Source: Edolisoma coerulescens
Taxonomy: Eukaryota > Chordata > Aves > Passeriformes > Campephagidae
Length of the DNA stretch: 64,000 bases
Assembly: GCA_013397115.1 (NCBI GenBank)
Contig: VWZW01006289.1
Location: forward strand, 115,784 to 179,783
Direction: 5' to 3'
The position numbers and the translations under genes were made by a program. The notes beneath the pieces were generated by a model. The model made no database searches, was not told where the DNA came from, and was given only the letters and a program-made list of their open reading frames with translations. Every line of letters begins with the position of its first letter. Within the stretch, counting starts at the first letter, position 1. Shown here in pieces: positions 12,801 to 23,789 of this stretch.

Positions 12801-13320
12801 AAGGTTTGTTTAGTTCTGGGAAAAAAAAGTTTCCATTCAACCTGATAGAAATAGAAGTTTAGATTTCTTCTGCCTAACTATCCAAGTAAAACATCAGCTT
12901 CTATTCCAGTATATTTGGAAGAATAAATAGAGCAGGTGAGAGGCCCAATCTACAGCAGTCATTTAGAGTCTGTTCTTTGGATGAAACTCTGTGTGAAGGA
13001 CGAAGTGCTGCACAGCATAACCAGGAATTCATTGTTTTAGGAGAAAGGCCAAGCACTAGTAGGCACTGATAAGTGAAGTGGCCTGTAGCACAGTGGTGAG
13101 TGTCCCTGGCACTGAATATCTTGGTGGCAAAGACTATACATTTGCCAGTTTTGCATTCAAAGTGTGGATTAAAATAATCTGATGGGTGTCTTCCCTCTTT
13201 AATTTCTGTGATTTAAGAGGAGGAGCCTATGTTTAGTAACCAGTGGGCTCAGCTCCACAGGAATAAAAGCATTAAATGCAATGTTTCTGATAACTACAAA
13301 TTACCCCATGACTACTGTAG
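9825..13320. other. non-coding stretch with short simple repeats
   Basis: Contains a 15-bp A run at 10632-10646 and a T-rich stretch near 11030. Open frames are all under 90 codons and unrecognised. No transposable element that I can name is present. Confidence 0.5.
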
Positions 13321-13677
13321 CGCCTGGGACTTTCTGGCGACCCACCGCGAGAGCTAATGAAGATGCCCTTTTATAAAGTGCAGGATTCCTGGCAGTTATT
13401 TTTAATGGGTCATGCTGTGTTAGAAAATCATGCCTGCAAGATTCCCCGGAGTGGCAGTTGGGATGATATTACTTTCAATGAATCACAGCAGCCACCATAA
13501 GGGCAGGGCAGTATCTATGGCAGCATCACCGAGCAATGGCGCAGCATCAAATGAACGGCTCAGCTGGTGACATCTGGCCCCTCTGATCATAACAAATCTG
13601 TAGTGCGCAGTACTCCAAAGAGTCCATCCTTCAAGATGATGCGTTAAAATTAGGTGTCTTTTTCTCTTCGTCTTCGG
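13321..13677. promoter_or_regulatory. segment with retained CpGs, candidate conserved or regulatory element
   Basis: Twelve CpG dinucleotides occur in about 357 bp, many within GCGC, CCGCG and TTCG contexts, whereas the flanking kilobases have about one per 100 bp or fewer. The composition is otherwise moderate and there are no simple repeats or transposon signatures. Retained CpG in a methylated vertebrate genome suggests germline hypomethylation or sequence constraint. No start site or splice signals are convincing. Alternative: chance local variation. Confidence 0.3.
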
Positions 13678-16226
13678 TGACTATTCAGGCAGGCATGAGA
13701 GATCCTATTAAAAAATGCGGGAAGCAGTGGATGAAAGTTGGGCTCCTAGGTCCATCTTTCCACAGTAAACAATTACTTTTCACCTTATAACTGAATTTGG
13801 TTGTGGAAGAAAGGCGTTACCTTTGCAAGATGCTCAGAGTAGGCAAAAAGATTCTCCTGTGGGCATGAAGGCCTTTGAGAAGTGTAGGTAGACATCAAAC
13901 AGGGTTTTCGTGACTTTCGGCTTTCTCTCTTGAGGCTGGGTGGGATCTTGGAAAGAAAAATACCTAAATGTTGGGCATTGGTTTCCAAAAATGAACTATC
14001 ATTACTAATTTCCTGTCTCACTGGCCCTTCATTGTATCAGGAGATGTTTTTCACATGCTTGCACAGATCCTCCCATGAGAGAATTTTCTTGGTGATACTC
14101 GGGCATTGTGAAGGCAAGAGGTGGAACAGTCTGTGACAAATAATGAGAGTGAAATGCCAACCTTTGAAAGGGCTTTGCTTTCCCTACACCGAGCACTTTA
14201 AAAAGCCATCTGCTTGCTTGAAATGGCTGCAACACATGGTGCTCTTCCCCACTCCAATATGTGCTGCAAATTCTAGGCACATGGATCCAGTCAAGGACAC
14301 AGTGTCTGCCTTAACTTTGGATCTCCTTGCTGTTGTCAGTAGGAGTCTCATCCTTAAACTCAGCTCTTGTATGTGTTAATTATTTCCTTCTCATGACCAG
14401 CTGGCAGAGTACTTCAGCACCTTAAGTTGCTCAATTTGATCTTTGTGCTCAGGAACAAGGTAATTAAGCAAGCTACAATTTACGGAAATGTATTTGCCTT
14501 GACTTGTTGCAAGTCTTCAGACAGTGCTCCATCCTAAATCATTTGATAATGTAAGATGCTCTGTGCAGTTCCCCCACTTGACTGAGGGTTAGTTCAACAG
14601 GTCACAGAATCAGTAATTGATTCTCAGTGTGTCTCTGTTGGTTTTATTACAATAATGAGGACCATCTTTTTTCATCTCTGCTAATACGTTACCAAAACCA
14701 TCAGCTTCTCAGTTTGGTGTCAGGATGACTTTGACAGGTTGTTAGCAACTATATGATGTACAGAACATCACAGAGATGTCTCAAACTGTGTTGCTGTGTG
14801 CCTTAGAGAGCCTTAGGTGGTCACAAAATAAGTGAAATCATTTCGGAGAAAAAGTTATAGCAAAAATTGAAAATATTCCCACAGTTTTGATGTCCTAATG
14901 AAGAAGTTCTTTATGCCAGTTTGTATTCTTGATCACTGAAGAATATTCTGTTTCACAGGAATTGGTGACATTGCAAAGCAGCTATGCTGAATTTACCAGA
15001 GATTAAAAACTTGAGGAAAACAGCTTTCCTCATCTCCTAAGGTTCTGTTTTTTTCTTTTTTTTTTTCTTTTTTTGGTAGAACATACTAGTTAAGGTGTGT
15101 GGATCTTGAAAGACTTGCAGGCTTTTCAGATTGAAAACAGCAAACAAATAAAGAGATGAAAGTTAGAACAGCAGCTCTACAGGATTGCCACTACTCCTTA
15201 ACTTGCCAATTTGTCTGCAACACCCCCAAATTTGGAGATTAAAACAAAACGAAAAAAAAGGGCATAAAAACCCACCTCCCAGTCCAGGTAAAACTGCTTC
15301 ATCAACATTCAGTCTGGGTTTATGTGACCTACGGCTTTTGGCTTTGGGTTCTTAAGCTACGTTGATGCTTTTGAGCTGTTTCAAGACAAAGCTAGCATAA
15401 TGTGGATAACACAAGGAAAAGAAGTTTAAACAACTCCTGGAGTAACATTGCTGAGAGGTCTGTTTGTAAAACCAAGAAAAAGCAAGGCACTGTCATTTGA
15501 AAACAATGAAGCACAATACTTATGTCTTTATACACTAAAACAGTTTTTATGTACATGCTACTAATGAAATGGATTCAACAATGTAGTACTTTTATGGTCC
15601 ATTTTATGACTAGGTAATTATATATTTTACCTAGTCTAAATTAATTGCCATTTTACTGTTCTTTGGTTTAAAGCAAAAAAAGGTGTTTACTAGTACACTG
15701 AGGAAGATTCTCAACACAATCTCAAACCTTTTACCAGCAAGGGAAATGATGTGCAAAAAACCCCAAAACATCACTCTTCCTTCCTGCAGGAAAATTTTGG
15801 CTACTTTCTGGGGACATTTCTCTCACAAATCCAGTCCGGGCTTTCCTGCCACTTACTATCCTTTGGAACACAAGTGATTATCTTGGTTGTGCTCCCCACA
15901 TCCTGCTCAGAGGCAAAGAATGTTAGTGAGGTTGTTGGGGTCTCACAGAGGCAGCAGTAGACAGACTCAGATATTTGCAGACAGGCAGCGAGCCTTGGGT
16001 GTGGCTGTGGTCCCCAATTCAGCAGCACACACACATTGACTGTTAGACTCAATGAGAATTCCATGACGTGTAATTAAGCATGTACTTAAGTGTTGAACTT
16101 TCAAGCTGGATCAAGTCCCAAAGCCATGAAGGGGGAAAATATTTTACTGAAAAGTATTACTGAATGTTTAGCCTCTACATAAACTCTGCCACATGTGACC
16201 TGAGGGAAGCCACAGTATTCTTTGTT
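13678..16226. other. non-coding stretch, nothing recognised
   Basis: Includes a T-rich interrupted run at about 15048-15075 and otherwise unremarkable AT-rich sequence. Overlapping short open frames on both strands near 13785-14380 do not resemble known proteins. Confidence 0.5.
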
Positions 16227-16260
16227 TCTATCTATCTGTCTGTCTGTCTGTCTGTCTATC
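16227..16260 (+). repeat. tetranucleotide microsatellite (TCTA/TCTG)n
   Basis: About eight and a half tetramers: two TCTA, then five TCTG, then TCTA and a partial unit. The compound interruption suggests point-mutated slippage. It is probably length-polymorphic in the population. Confidence 0.9.
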
Positions 16261-19200
16261 AGTGGCAGGAGCCTGACAGTAAGTGTTTTTTTTCCCAGAT
16301 GGCTGGTTAGGTACAAGCATACTCAAACAATTTTACACCAAGTCTAATATTATAAGAAATAAACTGGATGAGAGGGAAATGAAAAAAGCAGCAGATTATC
16401 TCTTGTCAGTGGAGATTCAAATGGAAGGAAAGAGAGAATCACATCGAGTATTCCAGGATCAGAGATACCTAAATAGGAAAAAAATTATTATGCCTTCTGA
16501 ACCATTTTCCTGCCACTGAGGGATTTTTCCCCCCAAATGACTCCTTTACATTGTTTTGCTACCTACATATACCACATAGATGGCTTTTACTGCTTTTCTT
16601 GAGAGCTTAAGTCGTAACAGAGCTCTCTTTTTTTCCACTCGAGTGTAAACATCATTAGCTTCCTAAACATTATGGAAGTATTGAAAGCTAGTGAGAAGCT
16701 CTGAAGATTATAAAGGAGAAAGAAAGCCCACCTGTGGTGTCAGGAAGGAGCCACATGCGCTCCACACCCACGGTCTCTGGAGCAACTTGGCCGCTGGCGA
16801 TGCAGCACCACACTGTCATTGCTCTTGTAACTACAACCCCATTTCACAATGCTTTGCTCTCCACAATACTGTCTTACATGAAAAGACTCAGGAAGAGCAA
16901 CAGAGCTTTCAAAACACTTCCCAATTTACTTTAAATAATTTGTCCTAAATCTCATATGTTTATAAAGCTTTCCTCCCGGTCCTTTAAATGTGAAGGTAGG
17001 CTTTGGTAGGGAACTCAGTAATTCTCTCATTGTTCTCATCCACCTCCCTGTTACTTTGTTGATCACAGTAGCATCCAATTTCTATGAGCTTTTTCCTCAT
17101 TAAAGAGAAAAAACAATGCTATGACTACCTTTGTTGTTATGCATACAGGACTGGAAGTACAATATTTAAATGATCCATGATACTTTTGATTTGCAGCTGC
17201 ATGCAGAGGGGGAAAAAAGGAGACTATTTTAAGCTACTGAAGCAGTCACTCTTGGTGTCTCAGCTAACCATTATTCTCTCTCCCTCAGCAAAGCCTAGTC
17301 AGCCACCATCCCAAGAAAAGCAGTGCCAGCTTCGGGGAGAGCTATTCTCTGTTAAGTCTTCAGATCTTAAAGGGCGGTGGAAAACTTCACATTTTCCCAG
17401 CAGGAGAGCAGGGACTCAGTGTAGGTGTAAATCTCTGGCAGCTGATTGTTGGAGCCCACAAGATGTACCTTGTAAATAATTCACTTAGGCACAGAAAAAT
17501 CTGCATATGAGCATGAAATGTCATTTATAACTCATAGGATATTTGCTTCCCTGAGAACAAGTTTCCAGCCCCTTCAACTCATTAAGTAGCACTAAGGAAG
17601 AAGGAATAAAGGTGATGTAAAATAAACTCTGCTTTTGGCTTGTAACTAACAGAGAACAGCTAACGATAACCAAGATAAAAATGAAATTCTCTGAGGGAGA
17701 AGGAAGGGGGTACAGTGTTTCTCAAATCAGTCATCTCAGTAGAAATTTTACAGATTCCTTATTATTAACTCTGTCAGAACCTCATCCTTTACATTATTGG
17801 TAGGGCTGGTCTTTTAAGGAGGCCTTCAGCTGGAGGTAAGGTTCTGGAAGGTGTTGGGAGTGTTTCCCTTTATGCATTTTTGTGACTTGGAGTGGTTTGC
17901 TGAGAGAAAATACAGTTTAGTAAAACACAACACCCTTCACATTCAGAAATTCAGTTCTATCACAACTGATATAATTTCTTATATTAGTACATTACTAACA
18001 TCCTAAGCCTCTGTTTTTCAGATGCTTATAACTTTGCAAGACTTAAGTAATTTACTTGAAGTGTTTCACATGACCCCATGTTGACTGCTGTTGGAAAACT
18101 GTTCCCCAGAATCCTCAGGTGAATAAGTGGGTTTATGGAACAGAAGTAGGGAAAAGGTGTGTGCTGCCTGTGTTAAAAAGTCTGGGGAATCCCAAAGAGA
18201 AGATGAACAAAGGTTCAAAGGGACCAGGAAGGTAAACTGAGACTGAGAATTGAAGCAGGGTGCAGGCTTGGTATTAACCACGACCTGATATCTAAGTTAG
18301 GAATGTTTGTTATCAGAGTGTTTCTTCCAAGTGGAATAGTGCCTTTGAAATCCAGGCTATTCACCCCTCTCACCTGTGAATGCTACACTATCTGAATTCT
18401 GCTTGTACAATGTATGTGGTGGGTTTTAGTCCCTGCTTTTCCACTCCTTACCTTTTGTCTTCATGCCATTTTCATTGAAAACTGAGGCAAAGGTATTAAT
18501 TTAGTTTTGGGCCATTTATAGGTTACCTTTAATCTTTGCTATATTCTCACTCTATAGCAGCTCCATTTCTTCATTCAGTGTTCTCTTTTTATTTAGACAG
18601 CTGAGGAAATGGCTGCTATTTGTTTTAATCACCTTTGCAAGGTTTAACTCAGCCTAATTTTCCAGAAAACTTTCCTTTTGGGGAGATTCTCACTTCGTGT
18701 CTGTATTTCCTGCCTAAGGAAATAGCTTTCTTTACTGTTCAGACCCTTTCCTTCTTTGAGTCCAGGCTTCGTTCTAATAATATAGTTTGAGGGGGTTACA
18801 CAGTTACATCTGGAGACTTTCCTTGCAATCTCTTTCTTTCACTTTGCCGTCTGTGTGCTCTGCTATTCAAGTGACTTCCTTAAGTAGCTTCATTAATCCT
18901 GGAGCACTTGTGTTTTCCTACTGAAGGTGTCCAGCAGATAACTCACTTTGAGTGTCTTTCCTAATGAAAAATCCTTGATCTGACTATGTTCTTGGTGCTG
19001 AAGATAGGCAGTAGATCCTTCACTTTCATTTCCAGCTCCAAACCTACCATAAACTCCCTGGTGTGCAGTTCACCAGTCTGTAGATCACCTCTGGAGAGAG
19101 GCTTCCCTGATTATCTGCAGTCAGACAGACCAGCTTCTTTGTGTGATCCTCAGCTCTCTCCCTTCTTCCTGAATGAAATTCTTCTTTCTGAACTTCTCAC

Positions 19201-20035
19201 CCTTTACTGCATTTCATTCTCCCTCCTTTTTCTGCCCTGGTTCTACTCTTATTTTTGGTACATAATTTTCTGCTTTGTCCCTCGAAAACTATTTTATTTT
19301 ATCTGTTTGGAACTTGTGTCTTTTGAATTCTGTCAGGCAAAACTTCTTTCATCAACAGCTCCTTGTGATGCACAATGTACAAAAACATGTTCATGTACAA
19401 TGTGCTGTTTGTGCACCTGGCTGGTTTTGCTCTCTCCCTCTGTTCCCCAAGTCATTGTTAGAGGTGAGCTTCAACTTTTAGAGAAAGAAGAGTAACCAAC
19501 CTGCTCCGACCACCATCTCCCACGAAAAATCCCTTCTTTTCCGATCGCTAGCTCCCCAGCTCCTCAACTAAATGCCTGGTTCATTAAAAACTTCCTGTCT
19601 CAGGGAGTCCAGACCGATTGCTTCTCGTATGTCATAGGGAGAGAGGTGTCAGTCAGTGGGCAAAATATTAACTCTAAAAGCTTGCTCCAGTTATGAGTTA
19701 GAGTGACTGTTCATAGCTTGGACAGGATCAGGTGTCCAGATCTTATTGATGTCATCAGTGAAAAGGAAAAGAAAATGGAAGAAGGCAGGATCAGGATCAT
19801 ATCCACAGTCTTACCAGTCTTTTTATGATGAAAGGTCCCAAACAGGGAGTGGACACCTACTGCTTTGTACCGAAAGATTAGGCAGGTTGGACCCTGATTT
19901 AGGAGGCTGAAAATATACGACAGGTGAGTAAATAAGCAAATGGGGAAAGGTAGGGAGGAAGGAATGGGAATTTTCATCAGATGGCAACCCCACTGGCACC
20001 AGGGACACAGGTCTAAGAGCTGTCTAAGAGAGAGA
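16261..20035. other. non-coding stretch, nothing firmly recognised
   Basis: Contains the longest open frame of the window (18986-19495, 169 codons, plus strand), which is rich in Ser, Leu and Phe because the strand is T-rich. I do not recognise it, and one or two frames of this length are expected by chance. Around 18475-18660 the minus strand reads somewhat like a degenerate LINE, but I could not support that with a domain match. Confidence 0.45.
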
Positions 20036-20103
20036 CACAGAATCAGAGTCACAGAATTAACTAGATTGGAAAAGACCTTTGAGATTGTTGAGTCCAACCT
20101 CTA
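20036..20103 (-). mobile_element. CR1 LINE 3'-terminal fragment
   Basis: The plus strand reads CAGAATCA-like, then CACAGAATTAACTAGATTGG, then AAAAGACCTTTGAGAT and GAGTCCAACC. This is the reverse complement of the highly conserved 3' terminus of avian CR1, which ends in ATTCTGTGATTCTG-type octamers. Only about 65 bp remains, so the element is severely 5'-truncated, as most CR1 copies are. Its orientation (minus) is opposite to the larger CR1-clade remnant starting about 190 bp downstream, so the two are separate insertions. Confidence 0.8.
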
Positions 20104-20289
20104 ACAGCAACAACTTGTAAGTATAGTAAAAAATCGAGGGACAAATAAAGAAAAAAGAAACACTAAAAACCCCAACCACAAACCGAAAGCTCTTCACCAG
20201 CAACAGAGAAAGAAGCAAGTAAGTAAATAAATAAATAGCACCTTTCCCTGGTCTTGTATCAAAAAACAGTTCCAAGAAGAAAACCCCTC
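20104..20289. repeat. A-rich spacer with (TAAA)n
   Basis: A-rich sequence between two LINE-derived pieces. It includes a short TAAG/TAAA tetranucleotide run at 20214-20237. It may be a decayed poly(A)-like or low-complexity region. Confidence 0.6.
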
Positions 20290-22050
20290 TGATTTAGGCT
20301 TGTTAGGACAGCAGGAAGAAGAATGGGTCAGCAATAGCCAAAGGGTTTCAAGAGAAGATGAAAAGCATACAAAATATATTAAGAGAAAAAAAATATGGGA
20401 GAGAAAGTAGACTCATTAATAAATGAGGAGGAAGATTAAATCAATGATGGTTCTAAAGTGGGTAAACTACTGAAATGCTTTATAAAAATCTGTTAAACAA
20501 GAAAAATAAGGGCAGGAGAAATGGATAATTAAGTAGCAATAACGACTTTGTCAAAGCTATTGATGAACAGCAGGTAAGAGAATACTTAAAACATCTGAAT
20601 ATATATACAGATCAGCAGGTGTGCATGCATTTCAGAGTGTTAAGGGAATTAGCTAATGAACTTACAGAAACACTAGCAATTACTTACAGAAAGTTACAGA
20701 GTGTGATGGGAAGGTACCAGAGGGCTGGGAGAAAAAAGGAAATACTGAACTTCTGAAAGGTAAAAAGTAAAAAAAAAAGAAAATAAAAAAAAAATCCAAG
20801 CACTAAGCATTCAGAGGTCCGATTTCTGTTCCCAGTAAGGTAATGGCACGTTTATTAAGATAGGAATCAAACCATCAGCACAATTAAGAGCAAGGTTTTC
20901 TACAGAATAAATCATGACAGACAAACCTTGATTTCTCAGGTCAAGTTACAAAAGTGGGCAAAAAATGTGAAGGAACATAGTGCGTCTGGACCCTCCCGAA
21001 ATCCTACTTGAAGCAGGAATTAACATTGATGTGAATGTCAGCACTGCCATGTAAACCAAGAGTGAACTGAATGTCCACAAAATAAGGAAAATAATAAGTT
21101 GAGGTGTTCAGTTACTGAGGACTACCTACAGTGATGTTATACAGGGATATGAGCTAGGTCTAGTTTTATTTAACATTTTTTATGATGATGTGGCAAAAGG
21201 TAGAGAAGGACAAGGTAGAGAGTAGCAAATTGGGTTTCTACATGGTATACACTAAAGCAAAGATGATAAGTGATAACAGTAAATAATAAAGTAATGATAA
21301 ATCTTGTAAATGACAGCCTGTGTATGTAGGTGAGTCAAAAGAGCAAAACTCAATACAACTGTTCAGATCAGTGGCTACTACATCCCAGCCAGGATGCAGA
21401 ATGTGTCCAAATCATAAAAATTATTATTTGAAAAGCAAAATGGGAAGTTATTTCAAAGGTAAAAATGAAAATGCTTCACTCTGAAGATCTTAAATCATTA
21501 TGCTTTCTTATGGAAACAAGAGATGAGGCCAATGGCATTTGGTTTTCCCAAGAGTCCCTCTGACAAGTTCCAGCAACGGTTTCCTTTTCTACAGCACTGT
21601 TGAGGCTGCATCAAAAGAGCTGTGTACAGTTTGGGACATGTCAATCTCAGAACGCTGTCAAGAAATTGGAGACAGTCCAGAGAAGAGTAATCCAAATGAT
21701 TAAGAGTCTCAGGGGATTCATTTATAAAGAAGATTAAGTGAATTATATTTTGATTAGGAGTGCATTTTAATGGTGTATAAGTAACAGAAAGACATAAACA
21801 CCAAGCAGGGAACAGGGTGATTTAGGATGGCCCCAGAGGTTTTGATGGGATAAAGATCAAAAGAGAATTTAGACAGGATATCAAGAAACATTCCTTAGCT
21901 CTGAGGGATTTTGATTGCATATTTCCCCCTTTTTGATTTTAGAATGGGCTTCAGAGGACAAGGAGAGTGTTCTCACTTCTGGAGTTGTCACATAGGACAG
22001 AATAAAAGACTTCTCCATCTGGAGGGAAGGATCTCACAGTACAATCTAGT
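20290..22050 (+). mobile_element. old CR1-clade LINE remnant with reverse-transcriptase traces
   Basis: A degenerate, plus-strand copy of a CR1/L3-type ORF2 with many stops and frameshifts. Readable landmarks in order: DEQQVREYLKHLNIYTDQQ (20562-20618) and HFRVLRELANELTETLA (20628-20678) in one frame, matching the 'V..YL..L......MHPRVLRELAD.IAEPL' block before the RT palm. GKVPEGWEKKGN (20711-20743) matches 'GEVPEDWKKAN'. KPSAQLRARFSTE (about 20870-20910) follows. GLVLFNIFYDD (21157-21189) matches 'GPLLFNIFINDL', next to the RT catalytic region. The C-terminal 'QFW..........LE.VQRRA' block is around 21623-21705, and the 'FRQDIRKNFL' region around 21869-21897. The family is a non-LTR retrotransposon copied by target-primed reverse transcription. 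The copy is dead and not expected to encode protein. The divergence suggests an insertion that predates modern bird orders. Confidence 0.8.
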
Positions 22051-23769
22051 GATTCTCTGCACCTTTAATGCCTCCTATCAGTACAGAGGTGGGAGAGCAC
22101 CATTCCCCGGGAGCTGGCCCCATGTGGTTTCCATTCTCTAAAGCGCTCATCTGGCAGTGTTACCTTAACCCCAACTAATGAGTAGATCAGTCAGTAAGGG
22201 AACTCCCAGGGGTGACTGAATGGGTGAGGAGCTACATTAGCTGATCACGCCTGTTGTTTATTTCTTTATAAAAATAAAAGGAAGTCTGCTGCTGTTATGT
22301 ACATCTGCTGTCAGTTCTTGGCTATGATGATAAAGACAAAATCAAAAGACAGCAAGGAATGAAAGGACAAATGCAGGAAGCTGGACCGATGCTTATTGAA
22401 GACACCATAATAAGTGAGCTTTCTCAAATCAGTGTCTGATAAAATGCTTACTTTTTCTTCTAAGATGCTCCAGGAGCTTGAACAAGCATATAAATTCAGA
22501 CCTGAAAGTATACATGGGCTGAAGAAATCTCATTTTTAGGGAAACCCTTCCGTTTCCATGGGAGAATAAGAACATTCCCATTGATTTGGGATCAAATCAT
22601 TTCTTCCATCATGTGTCCGACTCTAACTGGCTCTGAGGTGCTGAAGTGTTTCTGTAATCTACATAATTTAACAACCTACTCAAGTCAAAAGGCTGATGGT
22701 TGTCCTGTTTGTTTAAACTGAAATTAATCTCAGAAAACTGGACTGTGAAGAAAAGTGTAATCTTAGATTTCTGGTGAGAACCATGTGCTTGGTGTTAACG
22801 TCTATTTTTATGACCTTTACTGGTAGCTGTGCAGCCAGATCTTTTTTGAGTCAAAGATATACATTACAATCAAATATGGGAATATTTCCTAGTACAGATT
22901 GTCTCAAATATTTCCTTTGGTTTCATATTGGCCTAATTCTGATATGTTACCAGTTGTATGTTGAAATGCTGCCTTAACATTAGTGTGCTTTAATAACTGT
23001 TCCATGAAGGAGGGAAGGGCTACAGGGTGTCTCTTCCTTGGTGAATCTTCAGAAACGCACAGCCCAGTGCAGCTCAGACGCTCCCTACACTCTGTGCAAG
23101 CTTTTCCTGCCCACAGTTTGGTCCTGTGTCACTTTGGGTAGCTGAAATGGGGCATGAGGAGATACCTTGCTTTGGATACACAGCAGTGGTTGGCATCACT
23201 GCTGACTGAGAGTGCAGGTGGCTGCTTTCTAAATTGGCTGCTAGGAATGGTATAAAAGTCCTTTTTTGGTTTTGTTGCTGCCCCTTCTGTGTCTCATTGT
23301 TCTTTGAAAGGTCTCCTCTGCCTTACCAGTTCTTTTCTAATGTATGTAGATCACAGTTTCACTCAGGGAGAGAATTGACATTTTGCATTAGACTCTTAGG
23401 CCTGCTTTGTTAATTTTAATTATTGTTCATTTGCAAGTGCTGGATATCATGGACTTTGTAACGGATGCATGGCGGTCCTTGTGATGCACCAGTTTGCAAG
23501 TGTCAGGTGCCAGGCAGCAGAAGATGGAAGAAAACAATGTACATGCAGACAGTTTCAGTCAGCGGTTACAGCCTGAGATGGAAAAGGATCAGCCAAAAGT
23601 TCAGGCTGTGTTTGGACTCTGAGCAGCATCCAGTATGTGGGTATTGTGGCAGGTCTTCTTCTTGCTACAGTATGTCAGTGTCAGCCTCCTACTTGCAAGT
23701 GCTTCCTGCCACAGCTGCTCAAAAATGCATCCAGTCCCAAAGAAACTCTCCTCAGAAAAGATATCTGGA
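22051..23769. other. non-coding stretch, nothing recognised
   Basis: Plain low-CpG sequence. An open frame at 23465-23782 (105 codons, plus strand) has no recognisable domain. Confidence 0.5.
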
Positions 23770-23789
23770 TATAGTACTATAGTACTATA
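23770..23789. other. perfect 20-bp palindrome
   Basis: TATAGTACTATAGTACTATA is identical to its reverse complement. It is also two tandem ATAGTACT units, so it may be a short slippage product. It could extrude a small cruciform. Confidence 0.8.

Noticed and set aside
16641..16680. 'gtgtaaacatca' resembling the miR-30 seed
   Set aside because: Identity stops after the seed and no stable hairpin with a matching opposite arm is visible.
18475..18660. Possible second degenerate LINE on the minus strand
   Set aside because: The string 'aaaactgaggcaaaggtatt' and its surroundings felt repeat-like, but translation gave no reverse-transcriptase or endonuclease landmark in any frame.
18986..19495. 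169-codon plus-strand open frame
   Set aside because: Longest frame in the window, but its composition (Ser, Leu, Phe, Cys) follows the T-rich strand, no domain is recognisable, and one or two frames of this length are expected by chance.
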